Notes under the pieces: model-generated
What the model was told of the DNA's origin: nothing
What the model saw: the letters and a program-made list of their open reading frames with translations, nothing else
Database searches by the model: none
NCBI RefSeq assembly: GCF_015234355.1
Contig: NZ_JADGMV010000003.1
Location: 62,001-126,000, forward strand
DNA length: 64,000 nucleotides
Direction: 5' to 3'
Source: Psychrobacter sp. NG25
GTDB taxonomy: Bacteria; Pseudomonadota; Gammaproteobacteria; Pseudomonadales; Moraxellaceae
Program-made: the position numbers and the translations under genes
Shown: piece after piece, positions 45,474-55,410 of the stretch
Position numbering within the stretch: the first letter of the stretch is position 1
Layout of the letters: each line of letters opens with the position of its first letter

Positions 45474-45572
45474 ATAGTGAACCAACTATGAAGCTGTTAC
45501 TGTGTCAGACTCGCTTAATGTACTAATTGTACAATTCGCACTCGTCTTCATTGTATCAGCTTTATATTTGTT
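45474..45572 (-). repeat. Dispersed intergenic repeat, copy 7
   Basis: Reverse complement reads GAAGACGAGTGCGAATTGTA, then TACATTAAGCGAGTCTGACA and CAGTAACAGC. It begins three bases after the purA stop codon. Confidence 0.75.
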
Positions 45573-45603
45573 ACACTCTCAACAGACTAAATAACCGAAT
45601 GAC

Positions 45604-45634
45604 AAAACCCTAGTGCTAAGCATTGGGGTTTTTG
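45604..45634 (+). terminator. Intrinsic terminator after purA
   Basis: AAAACCCTAGTGC and GCATTGGGGTTTT pair with two G-U pairs around a three-base loop, followed by T. The remaining 270 bases to ndk are AT-rich leader or promoter sequence without other clear signals. Confidence 0.8.
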
Positions 45635-45905
45635 CTTTTAGCATGTTTTATGGTTTATGAATAATTTATACATATTAAATAGCATCTATCAAATTTATAG
45701 TTATGCAAGGTGCGGTCATAAATTAACCCTATCATTTATGGTCTCAATCATTATAATAGGCAGCAATCCTATGTTGGCGCTCAGGTTTTAGATTTGACTA
45801 ACAATAAGTTAGTTAAGTCAGCCCAAGTCAACATTGTGGCCAAAGATAAAACAAAGCATTTACCATTTTATTTTTATCCAATTTATCATTTATTAGGAGC
45901 TTTTC

Positions 45906-46337
45906 ATGGCTAACGAACGTACTTTATCTATCATCAAACCTGACGCAGTTGCTGGCAACCACATCGGTGCTATCTACAGCCGCTTTGAGCAAGCTGGTCT
46001 AAAAATTGTTGCTGCTAAAATGATGCAACTTGATGATGAAAAAGCAGGCGGTTTCTACGCTGAGCACGCTGAGCGTCCATTTTACAATGACCTAAAATCT
46101 TTCATGATGTCAGGCCCAGTATTGGTATCAGTATTAGAAGGCGAAAACGCTATCGCTAAGCATCGTGAAATCATGGGCGCAACTAACCCTAAAGACGCTG
46201 CTGAAGGTACTATCCGTGCTGATTTTGCTAATAGCATCGATGAAAACGCCGTTCATGGTTCAGATTCTGCAGAGTCAGCAGCACGTGAAATCAGCTACTT
46301 CTTCAATGAAGAAGACGTTTGTGCACGTACGCGCTAA
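45906..46337 (+). CDS. ndk: Nucleoside diphosphate kinase
   Basis: This 143-residue enzyme equalises nucleoside triphosphate pools. It has [11 protein letters not shown] at the N-terminus, the active-site histidine in [12 protein letters not shown] and the Arg-rich nucleotide region typical of Ndk. Length is standard. AGGAG lies nine bases before the ATG. It stands just upstream of the rlmN-pilW-rodZ block, a conserved order in Pseudomonas and relatives. Repeats flank it on both sides. Confidence 0.97.
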   Translation: MANERTLSIIKPDAVAGNHIGAIYSRFEQAGLKIVAAKMMQLDDEKAGGFYAEHAERPFYNDLKSFMMSGPVLVSVLEGENAIAKHREIMGATNPKDAAEGTIRADFANSIDENAVHGSDSAESAAREISYFFNEEDVCARTR

Positions 46338-46458
46338 TATAGTAAACCAACTATAAACGATGACGGCATTAGACTTGTTTGCTGTAACTGCTATAATTAG
46401 CTAGTTACGATTTATCCTGGTCTTATTCGTACTGGTTTTATATTTGATTCACTGTATA
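46338..46458 (-). repeat. Dispersed intergenic repeat, copy 8 (diverged)
   Basis: It starts TATAGTAAACCAACTATAAAC, like copy 7, and ends TTTGATTCACTGTATA. The centre is diverged from the consensus. It begins at the ndk stop. Confidence 0.5.
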
Positions 46459-46501
46459 CGACTGACGTAGCAAATTAGCTGTCAATCAGTCGTATCGCGA
46501 G

Positions 46502-46533
46502 ACGGCTTATATCTTATGGGTATAAGCCGTTTT
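46502..46533 (+). terminator. Intrinsic terminator after ndk
   Basis: A perfect ten-base stem ACGGCTTATA/TATAAGCCGT with a nine-base loop is followed by TTT. It lies between repeat copies 8 and 9. Confidence 0.75.
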
Positions 46534-46550
46534 AGCTATTATAATAATCT

Positions 46551-46660
46551 TATAGTCAAAGAATTATTAAACTGCTACGGCGTTACCCTCCTTAGATGTA
46601 CTACTTGTACAATCTGCAGTCGGCTGCCTTGTATCCGCTTTAGAGTTCTTTAACCATATT
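46551..46660 (-). repeat. Dispersed intergenic repeat, copy 9
   Basis: On the minus strand it reads GATACAAGGCAGCCGACTGC, then TTGTACAAGTAGTACATC, and ends TTGACTATA. The remaining 180 bases up to rlmN show no other feature. Confidence 0.75.
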
Positions 46661-46845
46661 ATTCATTGAAATTTTTAATGGCTTGCCTCATTATTAATTT
46701 TACTGAGCGTTATCAATCCTTTATCAGCATGTTTTTATCGAATGCGCTCATAACGGATTGCTCATGCATTCATATATCATGTATGACAACATTCATATAA
46801 ACAATTGCACCGCTTATCTAAGCTTATGCAAAAAGGTTATCTATT

Positions 46846-48075
46846 ATGTCCACTGTTCAATCACCGATCCAACATGTCCCTGCTAAGCTGACAGATAGCA
46901 TCAAGCTAGTTGATGAAGCTCAGGCAAAAACCAATCTATTAGGAATGACGCAGGCCCAACTTGCAGAGTATTTTAAGAGCATTGGCGAAAAGCCTTTTCG
47001 CTCAACGCAGGTAGTTAGATGGATATATCAGCAGGGCGTGACAGACTTTGAGCAAATGACCAATCTTAGCAAATCATTGCGTGATAAATTATCACTCAAT
47101 GCTTGTGTCATTCCGCCAAAAGTGATTCATCGTCAATATAGTGATGATGGCACGCGTAAATGGGTGTTTGAAGTCACGGGTGGCTCATTGGTTGAGACCG
47201 TTCTTATTCCTGCAGATGACAGCAAATTGAATGGCCGTAAGACATTGTGTGTGTCTTCGCAAGTGGGCTGTGCGCTAGACTGTAGTTTTTGTAGTACGGG
47301 CAAGCAAGGGTTTGAGCGTGACTTAACCGCTGCTGAGATTATTGGACAGCTGTGGGTGGCCAATGCTTCTTATATGACTGACGAGAATGACAGCTTAGAA
47401 AACGTCGATCATAGTCTATGGGAAAATAACGTCACCAACGTCGTGATGATGGGTATGGGCGAACCGCTATTGAATTATAAGCCAGTGGTTGGCTCAATGG
47501 AGCTGATGCTCAGCGATCATGCTTACGGTTTGTCAAAGCGTCGCGTCACATTGTCAACTTCAGGCGTCGTACCTAAGATGTATCAGCTTGCGCAAGATAT
47601 CGATGTAGCATTGGCCATTTCATTACATGCACCCAATGATGAGCTACGCAATGAGCTAGTGCCAATCAATAAAAAGTACCCGTTAGCAGAGCTTATCGCT
47701 GCGGCAAAAAACTATGTGTTTGATGTCAATCCACGTCACAAAAAACACGTCACGATTGAGTATGTGATGCTTGATGGCGTCAATGACAGCAACGAGCATG
47801 CTCATCAGTTAGTCGCATTATTAGAAGGGCTACCAAGTAAGATTAACTTGATTCCGTTCAATCCGTTCCCGCATGCAAACTATGACAAATCAAGCAACAA
47901 CCGCATTCACGCTTTTAGCAACATACTAAGCGAAGCAGGTTTTGTTTGTACCATTCGTCAAACCCGCGGTGATGATATTGATGCGGCCTGTGGTCAATTG
48001 GTTGGACAAGTGGCAGATCGTACTAGACGCTCAGCCGCTTGGCAGCAAAGTATTAAAGACCGTGAAAATGTTTAA
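46846..48075 (+). CDS. rlmN: 23S rRNA/tRNA adenine-C2 methyltransferase RlmN
   Basis: This 409-residue radical-SAM enzyme methylates A2503 of 23S rRNA and A37 of some tRNAs. The cluster motif C-x3-C-x2-C is seen in [15 protein letters not shown], followed by [26 protein letters not shown] and the C-terminal [15 protein letters not shown], whose Cys forms the transient protein-RNA bond. The N-terminal accessory domain ([14 protein letters not shown]) is intact. It starts the rlmN-to-der block. Confidence 0.96.
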   Translation: MSTVQSPIQHVPAKLTDSIKLVDEAQAKTNLLGMTQAQLAEYFKSIGEKPFRSTQVVRWIYQQGVTDFEQMTNLSKSLRDKLSLNACVIPPKVIHRQYSDDGTRKWVFEVTGGSLVETVLIPADDSKLNGRKTLCVSSQVGCALDCSFCSTGKQGFERDLTAAEIIGQLWVANASYMTDENDSLENVDHSLWENNVTNVVMMGMGEPLLNYKPVVGSMELMLSDHAYGLSKRRVTLSTSGVVPKMYQLAQDIDVALAISLHAPNDELRNELVPINKKYPLAELIAAAKNYVFDVNPRHKKHVTIEYVMLDGVNDSNEHAHQLVALLEGLPSKINLIPFNPFPHANYDKSSNNRIHAFSNILSEAGFVCTIRQTRGDDIDAACGQLVGQVADRTRRSAAWQQSIKDRENV

Positions 48076-48356
48076 TATGGTCTTAAACAGGTAGGTTTAG
48101 TGTTTAATTGTCTTCGAAGATAAGCTGTCTTTTATCTGTCACAATGGTAATAGAAATGTAGCGATAACAATAAGTATTGATGAGTACAGCAATTAATCAC
48201 AACTAAATTGTACTTATGGGGGTTAAATCTATTAAACTGATGTTTCTTTGATCGAACGCATTGAATCACAGTTTTATGATGGCGGCTATGATGACTTCTA
48301 AAAATTCTTGTCAGTTCAAATATCAAACATTATTTTCTAAAGATGGTAAGCAGTTG

Positions 48357-49223
48357 ATGACAGCAACTTCCCAAATGGCGACGTCGAAGCATATGATGCT
48401 GGCAACGGCATTTGCGGGGGTTCTACTGACTGGTTGTCAAAGCACATCGACCAATGAGTTGATTAATAATACGGCTTATCAGACATCCACACGGTCCAGC
48501 GATAACCGCAAGTCGGATCAACAAGAAGTCGCTCGTGTGCGCACCTCACTTGCTGCACAATATATTCGCGAAAAAGACCTCGACACTGCCCAACGCCAAC
48601 TCGAAAAAGCCTTTATTGCTGATAGCCGTTACGCGCCAGCCTATGATATGATGGGCGTTTTGCTGCAGCAAGAGGGCAGTCAGCGCAATCTCGAAAAAGC
48701 CGATGAGTATTTCAAAAAAGCGATCTCACTCGATAAAGATTTTGAGCAAGCAAATAATAACTACGGCGTTTATCTGTCACAGATGAAGCGCTATAGTGAA
48801 GCGGCTGAGCAGTTTCAGATTGCAGGTTCAGCATTGGGTTACGAAGGGCGGATTGGTGCGTTAGAGAACTTAGGACGTACTTATTTACAGCTAGGTGACC
48901 GCAGTGCGGCTTCCAAAGCATTTTTACGTGCGCTTGATGGCAATCGTAATAGTATTATTGCTCATATCGAATTGGTAGATTTGTTGCTTGAGCAACAGCG
49001 TATTCCTCAGGCTCAAAGGCTCTATGATGAAACATTGGTGATAGTACAAAGACAGGGTGTTAGCCCGCGCGTACTATTACAAGGTATCAAACTTGCTGCT
49101 GCGCAAAACAATATACCGACACGTCAAAGATTAGCACAGCAACTTTTATCCGCTTATCCATTAAGTGATGAAGCAAAAAAACTTAAGACTTGGCTTAACA
49201 ATCCAGAGGCACCATGGAAATGA
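48357..49223 (+). CDS. pilW: Type IV pilus biogenesis lipoprotein PilW/PilF
   Basis: This lipoprotein of about 288 residues has a lipobox LLTGC (cysteine near residue 27 from the chosen start) and at least four TPR motifs (AAQYIREKDLDTAQRQLEKA; YAPAYDMMGVLLQQ; ANNNYGVYLSQMKRYSEAAEQF; LENLGRTYLQLGDRS). PilW/PilF is the pilotin for the secretin PilQ in type IV pili. The open frame reaches back to a TTG at 48261, but ATG 48357 or 48375 gives a proper signal peptide. It overlaps rodZ by about ten bases. Confidence 0.85.
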   Translation: MTATSQMATSKHMMLATAFAGVLLTGCQSTSTNELINNTAYQTSTRSSDNRKSDQQEVARVRTSLAAQYIREKDLDTAQRQLEKAFIADSRYAPAYDMMGVLLQQEGSQRNLEKADEYFKKAISLDKDFEQANNNYGVYLSQMKRYSEAAEQFQIAGSALGYEGRIGALENLGRTYLQLGDRSAASKAFLRALDGNRNSIIAHIELVDLLLEQQRIPQAQRLYDETLVIVQRQGVSPRVLLQGIKLAAAQNNIPTRQRLAQQLLSAYPLSDEAKKLKTWLNNPEAPWK

Positions 49224-50035
49224 CCACCCCATCATTAAACACTCAATCTAACGCTCAGGGATCATTTGGTGCCATGTTGCAGCAAGCCCGAAAATCTAAG
49301 CAAGTCAGTTTAGAAGAGGCGGCCGCCGAGTTATTTATTTTAAAGCGTCATTTACAAGCGCTAGAAAATGAGAATTTTGCTGATTTACCACAAGCAACGT
49401 TTGCTCGTGGTTTTGCAATAAACTATGCCAAATTTTTGGGATTGGATGCAACCAAAGTCGCTAGTAGTTTTGATGCGGCTTATCCCAGTGAGCTTAAAGC
49501 TAAATCAGTTAATAATACCAATACACCACTGCGTCCAATGGGCACATTGCAGCGCGATACTCGCAACCGTATTCGCTTTAACCCATTACTGATTTTGGCG
49601 GTTATTGGCGTTATTGTTTTGGCAATTTTCTTATTCCGTATGGTAAGCAATGCCAGCAAAGAAAACAATGCAGAATCAGTACCTACAGTAGACGACGTAT
49701 CTGAGATAGAACAAGCCCAAGGCGCTTCGATTGATAGCACGACTGGTGTTGGTGCGTCTGGCTCCGCATTAAATTTAGGCGGCGCTGAAGTAGGCCCAGC
49801 TGCGTTAGAAGTCAAACTGACTGATACTGCGGTCATTAGTATCATTGATGCCTCTGGTAGCACTTTAATAGAGGGTTCGCAAACTTCGGGTGATTATCAG
49901 TTGTCAGGCACGCCGCCGTTCAGTGTGAAAATCGATAACGTCGATAATGTTAGCTTAATGCTAAATCAAGAAGCGGTTGCGCTAGACACTTATGCAGCAA
50001 CTGATAAGCAAGCCAGTTTTGAGTTAGCACCTTAA
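49214..50035 (+). CDS. rodZ: RodZ-like cytoskeletal membrane protein
   Basis: This 273-residue protein has an N-terminal helix-turn-helix (FGAMLQQARKSKQVSLEEAA, residues about 15-80), a basic stretch, one membrane helix (about 120-140, LLILAVIGVIVLAIFLF) and a periplasmic domain of the DUF4115 type (LEVKLTDTAVISIIDASGS). RodZ links MreB to the cell-wall elongation machinery. Two starts six bases apart are possible; both overlap the pilW end. The order pilW-rodZ-ispG is conserved in many gammaproteobacteria. Confidence 0.9.
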   Translation: MEMTTPSLNTQSNAQGSFGAMLQQARKSKQVSLEEAAAELFILKRHLQALENENFADLPQATFARGFAINYAKFLGLDATKVASSFDAAYPSELKAKSVNNTNTPLRPMGTLQRDTRNRIRFNPLLILAVIGVIVLAIFLFRMVSNASKENNAESVPTVDDVSEIEQAQGASIDSTTGVGASGSALNLGGAEVGPAALEVKLTDTAVISIIDASGSTLIEGSQTSGDYQLSGTPPFSVKIDNVDNVSLMLNQEAVALDTYAATDKQASFELAP

Positions 50036-50132
50036 TTGTCAAAACTAACAGCTGTTTAAAGCCAATAGCTGTTCATAGTTATTATAAACATGTGTCTTCT
50101 ATATTTTTTTGCTCTAATGAAAGGGTTTGTCT

Positions 50133-51248
50133 ATGTCAACGTCAGCGCCTATTAACCGCCGCCTTACCAAAAAAATATATGTCGGTGATGTCGCGATTGG
50201 TGGTGATGCGCCGATCAGTGTGCAAAGTATGACAAACACTGATACTTGTGATGTTGCAGCAACTGTCGCGCAGATCGAACGCTGTGTTGAAGCAGGCGCT
50301 GACCTGATGCGTGTCTCGACGCCCACGATGGATACCGTCAAAGCGTTTGGTGAAATTCGTAAATTGGTCAGTGTTCCATTGATTGCCGACGTGCATTTTG
50401 ATCATAAGATTGCATTGGCAGTGGCCGAAGCAGGAGCGGACTGTCTACGTATCAACCCAGGTAACATTGGCAGCGATGCCAAAGTACGTGAAGTCGTCGC
50501 TTGTGCCAAACATTATAATATTCCTATTCGCATTGGTGTGAATGCTGGCTCTTTAGAAAAAGACATTCAGCGTAAATATACTGAGCCAACTGGCGCTGCC
50601 ATGCTCGAATCTGCGATGCGTCATATTGATATATTAGAGCGTCTCAATTTTGATCAATATAAAGTATCGGTCAAAGCCAGTAATGTGTTTTTAACATTGG
50701 ACGCTTATCGTCTTATATCGGCTCAAATCGACAATCCATTACATTTGGGCGTGACCGAAGCTGGCGTCTATCGTACGGGTGCCGTGAAGTCTGCGATTGC
50801 GTTAGGTGGCCTACTGTTAGATGGTATCGGCGACACCATTCGTATCTCTTTAGCTGCAGAGCCTGAAGAAGAAATCAAAATCGGTTTTGATATTTTAAAA
50901 TCGTTAAATATTCGTTCTAATGGCGTTAACTTTATCGCTTGTCCAAGTTGCTCACGCCAAGAGTTTGACGTGATTAGAGTGATGACGGCTTTAGAGTCAC
51001 GCTTAGAAGATGTACGCGAACCGATGAATTTGTCAGTGATTGGCTGTAAAGTGAATGGCCCAGGTGAGGCGAAGGAATCTGATATAGGTATCGTTGGCGC
51101 TGCACGTAAATCACTAGTCTATCGTATGGGTGAAAAAAGTCATCTTATAGACACCAATAACTTGGTTGACGAAATAGAAGGTATGGTACGCGCTCACGCC
51201 GCAGACCTCGCCAAACAGCGTGAAAATGAGATCATTCGAGTAAAATAA
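50133..51248 (+). CDS. ispG: 4-hydroxy-3-methylbut-2-enyl diphosphate synthase
   Basis: This 371-residue 4Fe-4S enzyme of the MEP isoprenoid pathway has [20 protein letters not shown] at the start, [22 protein letters not shown] and the cluster cysteines in [13 protein letters not shown] and [10 protein letters not shown]. It uses flavodoxin or ferredoxin electrons to make HMBPP. The ATG at 50133 with AAGGG seven bases upstream is preferred over the TTG at 50127. Confidence 0.96.
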   Translation: MSTSAPINRRLTKKIYVGDVAIGGDAPISVQSMTNTDTCDVAATVAQIERCVEAGADLMRVSTPTMDTVKAFGEIRKLVSVPLIADVHFDHKIALAVAEAGADCLRINPGNIGSDAKVREVVACAKHYNIPIRIGVNAGSLEKDIQRKYTEPTGAAMLESAMRHIDILERLNFDQYKVSVKASNVFLTLDAYRLISAQIDNPLHLGVTEAGVYRTGAVKSAIALGGLLLDGIGDTIRISLAAEPEEEIKIGFDILKSLNIRSNGVNFIACPSCSRQEFDVIRVMTALESRLEDVREPMNLSVIGCKVNGPGEAKESDIGIVGAARKSLVYRMGEKSHLIDTNNLVDEIEGMVRAHAADLAKQRENEIIRVK

Positions 51249-51313
51249 CACGCTACTGTTAGTAAAAAAACTATAGATATACTTGTTAAAAATTTTAAGG
51301 ATACGACCGTACC

Positions 51314-52603
51314 ATGATTAAAGCTATCAAAGGGTTCAATGATATTTTGCCTGACCAGTCCGCAAAATGGTTACATTTAGAGGCAATACTGGCTGACGTT
51401 TTGGGCAGATACGGCTATGAGCACATTCGTTTGCCAATCGTTGAGCAGACCGATTTATTTGCACGTGCTATCGGCGGTGCAACAGACATCGTCGAAAAAG
51501 AGATGTATAGCTTTACTGATAAATCTGATCCACCAACGCCATTGGCGCTACGTCCTGAAGGTACCGCTGGTGCAGTACGTGCAGTGATTGAGCACAACCT
51601 ACTGCGCGGTGATACACCAAAATTATGGTATATCGGTCCGATGTTCCGCTACGAGCGTCCACAAAAAGGCCGTTATCGTCAGTTTCATCAGCTGGGTGTC
51701 GAAAGCTTCGGTAGCGCATTGCCAGATGCTGATGCTGAATTGATTGCGATGACCCATTTAATGTGGCAAGAATTGGGTCTAAAAGACGAGATGCATTTGC
51801 AGCTGAATAGTCTAGGGGAGCTGGATGAGCGTTACGCTTATCGCGAAGCACTCGTGGCTTATTTGACGGATAAAAAAGATCAGCTTGATGAAGACAGCAA
51901 GCGCCGCTTGACGACCAATCCGCTACGCATTCTAGATAGCAAAGAAGCGAGCACCCAAGCCGTATTGGCAGACGCGCCAAAGTTGGCTGAGTTTTTGGGT
52001 GCAGAAAGTATGGCGCACTTCGAGCAAGTACAAGCGTATCTGACGACACTCGGTATCAAATTTGAGATTAATCCGCATCTGGTACGTGGACTTGATTATT
52101 ATAATAAAACTGTTTTTGAATGGGTGACAGACAAGCTTGGTAGCCAAGCCACTGTGTGTGCTGGCGGCCGTTATGATGGTCTGATTGGACAGCTAAAATC
52201 AATCGGTACAGATGCCAATAAGCCAGTCAAATCTGAGCCCGGTGTTGGCTTTGCGATGGGGCTTGAGCGTCTATTATTATTGATGGAAGCGGTAGCACCG
52301 ATTTCTGATATACCTGCTTGTGATGTATTTGTAGTTGCTCATCCAGAGGTCTATAGTGCTGGTATCGGCTATGCACAGAACTTGCGTTACAGTCGTCCAG
52401 ATGTACGAGTCAAGATGGCTAGTGCAACCAGCCTAAAAGCGCAAATGAAAAAAGCGGATAAGTCAGGTGCTGCATTGACGGTTATTATTGCTCAGCAAGA
52501 ATTGGACGATAATACTATTAGTGTGAAAGATATGCAGACGGGTGAGCAACAGACGGTTGCGACAGATTGGTTGTCGAATAAAGACAATTTTTCTCGTAAC
52601 TGA
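51314..52603 (+). CDS. hisS: Histidyl-tRNA synthetase
   Basis: This 429-residue class II synthetase charges tRNA-His. It has motif 1 around [17 protein letters not shown], motif 2 [20 protein letters not shown], the histidine-A box [15 protein letters not shown] and motif 3 [12 protein letters not shown], followed by an anticodon-binding domain. Its paralogue hisZ lies at 42653. Length and order (ispG-hisS-yfgM-bamB-der) are typical. Confidence 0.97.
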   Translation: MIKAIKGFNDILPDQSAKWLHLEAILADVLGRYGYEHIRLPIVEQTDLFARAIGGATDIVEKEMYSFTDKSDPPTPLALRPEGTAGAVRAVIEHNLLRGDTPKLWYIGPMFRYERPQKGRYRQFHQLGVESFGSALPDADAELIAMTHLMWQELGLKDEMHLQLNSLGELDERYAYREALVAYLTDKKDQLDEDSKRRLTTNPLRILDSKEASTQAVLADAPKLAEFLGAESMAHFEQVQAYLTTLGIKFEINPHLVRGLDYYNKTVFEWVTDKLGSQATVCAGGRYDGLIGQLKSIGTDANKPVKSEPGVGFAMGLERLLLLMEAVAPISDIPACDVFVVAHPEVYSAGIGYAQNLRYSRPDVRVKMASATSLKAQMKKADKSGAALTVIIAQQELDDNTISVKDMQTGEQQTVATDWLSNKDNFSRN

Positions 52604-52666
52604 TCGGTTTCGGTTTCCTTAGTTTTAGTATCAGCAATTTAATATAAATTTATCAGGTAAATAGAT

Positions 52667-53467
52667 ATGGCTCTGACACCCAATTCGCCGAATGCAGACA
52701 ACTCAATGCAAGCGTTAAAGCAATATGGCAGCTACATTGTCACTGCGATTTTATTGGCATTGGCAGCCTATTTTGGTTGGACGTACTGGCAGGACAATCA
52801 TGCACGGGTAGATACTGTGGCGGCTGATAGTTATGCCGATATTCAGCGGTTGAATGAAGAAGTCAGTCTGTCCTCACAAAACCCTGATTTAGAAGCAGAG
52901 GCACAAGCAGCGCTAGAACAGAGCCGTACACAATTGAGCAGCGATATTGATACGCTGGTGAGTACGCATGGTGAGTCAGTCTACGCATGGCAAGCATTGA
53001 TGATTAAAGCTCGTCATGAAGTTGATAATGACGATTTCGCTGCTGCTACAGAGACTTTTAAGAAAGCACTGGCAATCGATTTGGGTGATGCAGGCTTAGA
53101 GGCTATTACTCGTTTACGTTATGCGAAGACGTTGTTGGCGACAGGTGATACAGATGCTGCATTGGCAGAAGCTAAAAATGACATGCCAAGCTCTTTTGAA
53201 GCCAGTCAGCAAGAACTACTAGGTGATATCTACTTAGCACAAGACAATAAAGAATCAGCAGTCAAATCGTACAACAATGCTTGGGAGCTGTTACGTAGCC
53301 GTCAGGAAACGCGTGCAGTATTGGCGTTAAAGATGGAAAGTTTGGGCACGGTACCTGAGCCTATCGAAGACCAAGCCAGTCTTATTCAAACAGCAAACAC
53401 TGCTGTCCAACTACCAGTAGCGGCTGATTCTTCTATAGAAGCTCCTGCTGCTGAGGTTACGCAATAG
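52667..53467 (+). CDS. yfgM: YfgM-like membrane-anchored TPR protein
   Basis: This 266-residue protein has one N-terminal membrane helix (YIVTAILLALAAYFGWTYW, about 22-40) and a periplasmic part with TPR-like repeats (WQALMIKARHEVDNDDFAAA; LEAITRLRYAKTLLATGDTD). In E. coli, YfgM binds SecYEG and periplasmic chaperones. Here it sits between hisS and bamB in the conserved order. The last 35 residues are Ala/Pro/Val-rich. Confidence 0.88.
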   Translation: MALTPNSPNADNSMQALKQYGSYIVTAILLALAAYFGWTYWQDNHARVDTVAADSYADIQRLNEEVSLSSQNPDLEAEAQAALEQSRTQLSSDIDTLVSTHGESVYAWQALMIKARHEVDNDDFAAATETFKKALAIDLGDAGLEAITRLRYAKTLLATGDTDAALAEAKNDMPSSFEASQQELLGDIYLAQDNKESAVKSYNNAWELLRSRQETRAVLALKMESLGTVPEPIEDQASLIQTANTAVQLPVAADSSIEAPAAEVTQ

Positions 53468-53722
53468 TCGTATCGTCGTAAATATTATTGACTAATAATG
53501 GCACTTGTATTCTACTTAGCACTTGATAATAGCTAACTGATAGTCAGTACCTAACATTGTTCCATATACCAGTTCCATATACTAAATGGCGCAGTAAATC
53601 AGCAGCACATTACGACACAGGGCGCTGATTTGACGTGCTTTGCTAATACTATTCGTTGACTAGTTATTTATCGATAGCTAATTTGCTTATTAATAATAAT
53701 TTATTTGTAGTGAGAACTTATA

Positions 53723-54931
53723 ATGACTCAATCTATTCACTCTAGCAAAACCTCAAAAGCTAAAACCATCAAAACGACGGTTATGCATGTGGCCGTACTG
53801 GCAGTAATGAGCACTGCAGTGATTGGGTGTAATCGCGGTATCAAACCCGTTGTCAATGATCCGGTAAAGCTAGTACAGATTGCTCAGCCTATTAGTGTAC
53901 TACAATCTGTTTTTAGTACGGACGTCGGTAATAAAAAAGCCAGTAAAAAAGATCCACTAGATTTGCAGGTTGGTTATACCAATGAACAAATCGTTACTGC
54001 ATCACGCGGTGGTGAATTGACTGGTTTTAATAATACAGGTGAGCGTCTATGGTCAGTGAATGTTGACGAACAAATCACCGGTGGTGTCGCTTTAGATGCA
54101 TTGAGCCAAACCGCAATTATTAGCACGCGCAGTGGTAAAATAATGGCGTTTGATAGTGCCACTGGTGAAAAACGCTGGCAACAACAGCTATCAGGTTCAG
54201 TGTTGACACCAGCGCTCATTACCAATAATCGTGTCGTTTTATCAGCAAACAACGGCTTTTTACATGGCTTATCACTACAAACTGGACAGTCTGTATGGCA
54301 GTTTGCCACACAAGTACCCGCTATCAGCGTGCGTGGTAGTGCTGCACCGACATTATTAGATAGCAAGACGGCACTATTGGCCACTGCCGATGGACGTCTA
54401 CATGCAGTGACAGCGGATAATGGCTTACCACAGTGGTCAAGACGTGTTGGCGTTGGTGCTGGCAGCAGTGAAGTTGAGCGCATGAGTGATGTTGATGGCG
54501 CGCCTATCGTTGATAAAAATCAGATGTTCGCCATTAGTTATAGTGGTCAATTATTAGGTATTGATTTGGCATCGCGTCAAGTGATGTTCGTCAATGAACA
54601 AGCCAGCTTAGAAGCGCTTGCCGTCAACACTCAGCAAGTCATTGCGACTGGTTTAGATGGTAAAGTTGTGGCTTACGATCGCAACACTGGTGCAGTATTG
54701 TGGGAAAGTGAAGAGTTGGCTTATCGTCATTTGACCAATCCTGTGATGATTGGCAACTATATTGCAGTTGGTGACTTAGACGGTGTGGTACATTTATTTG
54801 ACCCTGCTAGTGGTAAAATCGTCAGCCGCGTAGAAACCAAAGGTGCGTTAAGCAGCTTGCAGGTACAAGGCAGTCGTTTGATGACTCAAAGTACTTCAGG
54901 ACAAGTCGCAATCTGGCAGTTGGCACGCTAA
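53723..54931 (+). CDS. bamB: Outer-membrane protein assembly lipoprotein BamB
   Basis: This 402-residue lipoprotein has a signal peptide with lipobox VIGC (cysteine near residue 36) and a beta-propeller of PQQ-type repeats (GELTGFNNTGERLWSVNVDE; GKIMAFDSATGEKRWQQQL; GKVVAYDRNTGAVLWES). BamB is a scaffold of the BAM complex that inserts outer-membrane proteins. It precedes der, the conserved neighbour. A repeat follows it. Confidence 0.94.
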   Translation: MTQSIHSSKTSKAKTIKTTVMHVAVLAVMSTAVIGCNRGIKPVVNDPVKLVQIAQPISVLQSVFSTDVGNKKASKKDPLDLQVGYTNEQIVTASRGGELTGFNNTGERLWSVNVDEQITGGVALDALSQTAIISTRSGKIMAFDSATGEKRWQQQLSGSVLTPALITNNRVVLSANNGFLHGLSLQTGQSVWQFATQVPAISVRGSAAPTLLDSKTALLATADGRLHAVTADNGLPQWSRRVGVGAGSSEVERMSDVDGAPIVDKNQMFAISYSGQLLGIDLASRQVMFVNEQASLEALAVNTQQVIATGLDGKVVAYDRNTGAVLWESEELAYRHLTNPVMIGNYIAVGDLDGVVHLFDPASGKIVSRVETKGALSSLQVQGSRLMTQSTSGQVAIWQLAR

Positions 54932-54972
54932 GGTATTGATTGATAAGTATTAAATTGAATAATATGTTTTAA

Positions 54973-55079
54973 TGTAGTTGACTCAGTTTAAAAGAGAGAT
55001 AAGGCAACCGAGTGCAGATGTATATCTGATACGTCAAGCGAGGCTAACGCTATTACTCTTTTATAGAGGATTGACTATA
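54973..55079 (+). repeat. Dispersed intergenic repeat, copy 10
   Basis: It starts GTAGTTGACTCAGTTTAAAA and ends TTGACTATA, with the inner GAGTGCAGATGTATATCTGA and GTCAAGCGAGGCTAACGC. It is the closest relative of copy 6 and has the same hairpin-forming AAAAGAGAG/CTCTTTT pairing. It lies between bamB and der. Confidence 0.85.
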
Positions 55080-55410
55080 GTGTTATTATGAGATTTGATT
55101 GATCATGATATTGTAAAATACAAACGCTGCTTAGTCAGCGTTTAGTGCCTTGTGTAAATGACTTGTTTAAACACAGGCTTTCGCGTACTCTATGCGACCG
55201 ATACGCCATAGGCGTTATCTATATATTATTTATACGACATGTAGTCCCCCTTATATAGTATGCATTAATTGCAAAATAGGTGATTATTGTTTTTGCTATC
55301 GTTTTATTATTTATTTTAATTTACGGTCAAGTGCGGTAAGTTCGCTGTTATGTTTTGGTTATCAGAATAACTGTACTGTCCGTCATTTTGCCTTTCACTG
55401 AGAGTAATCC
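55080..55410. other. Intergenic region between repeat copy 10 and der
   Basis: About 330 AT-rich bases. A 69-codon open frame here has a composition unlike a protein and no ribosome-binding site, so I do not call it. It probably contains the der promoter; no clear hexamers were chosen. Confidence 0.4.

Noticed and set aside
51513-52049. 178-codon antisense open frame inside hisS
   Set aside because: A shadow of a strongly conserved gene; no independent signals.
55192-55401. 69-codon open frame before der
   Set aside because: Rich in Cys, Tyr and Ile with no ribosome-binding site; typical of AT-rich noncoding DNA.
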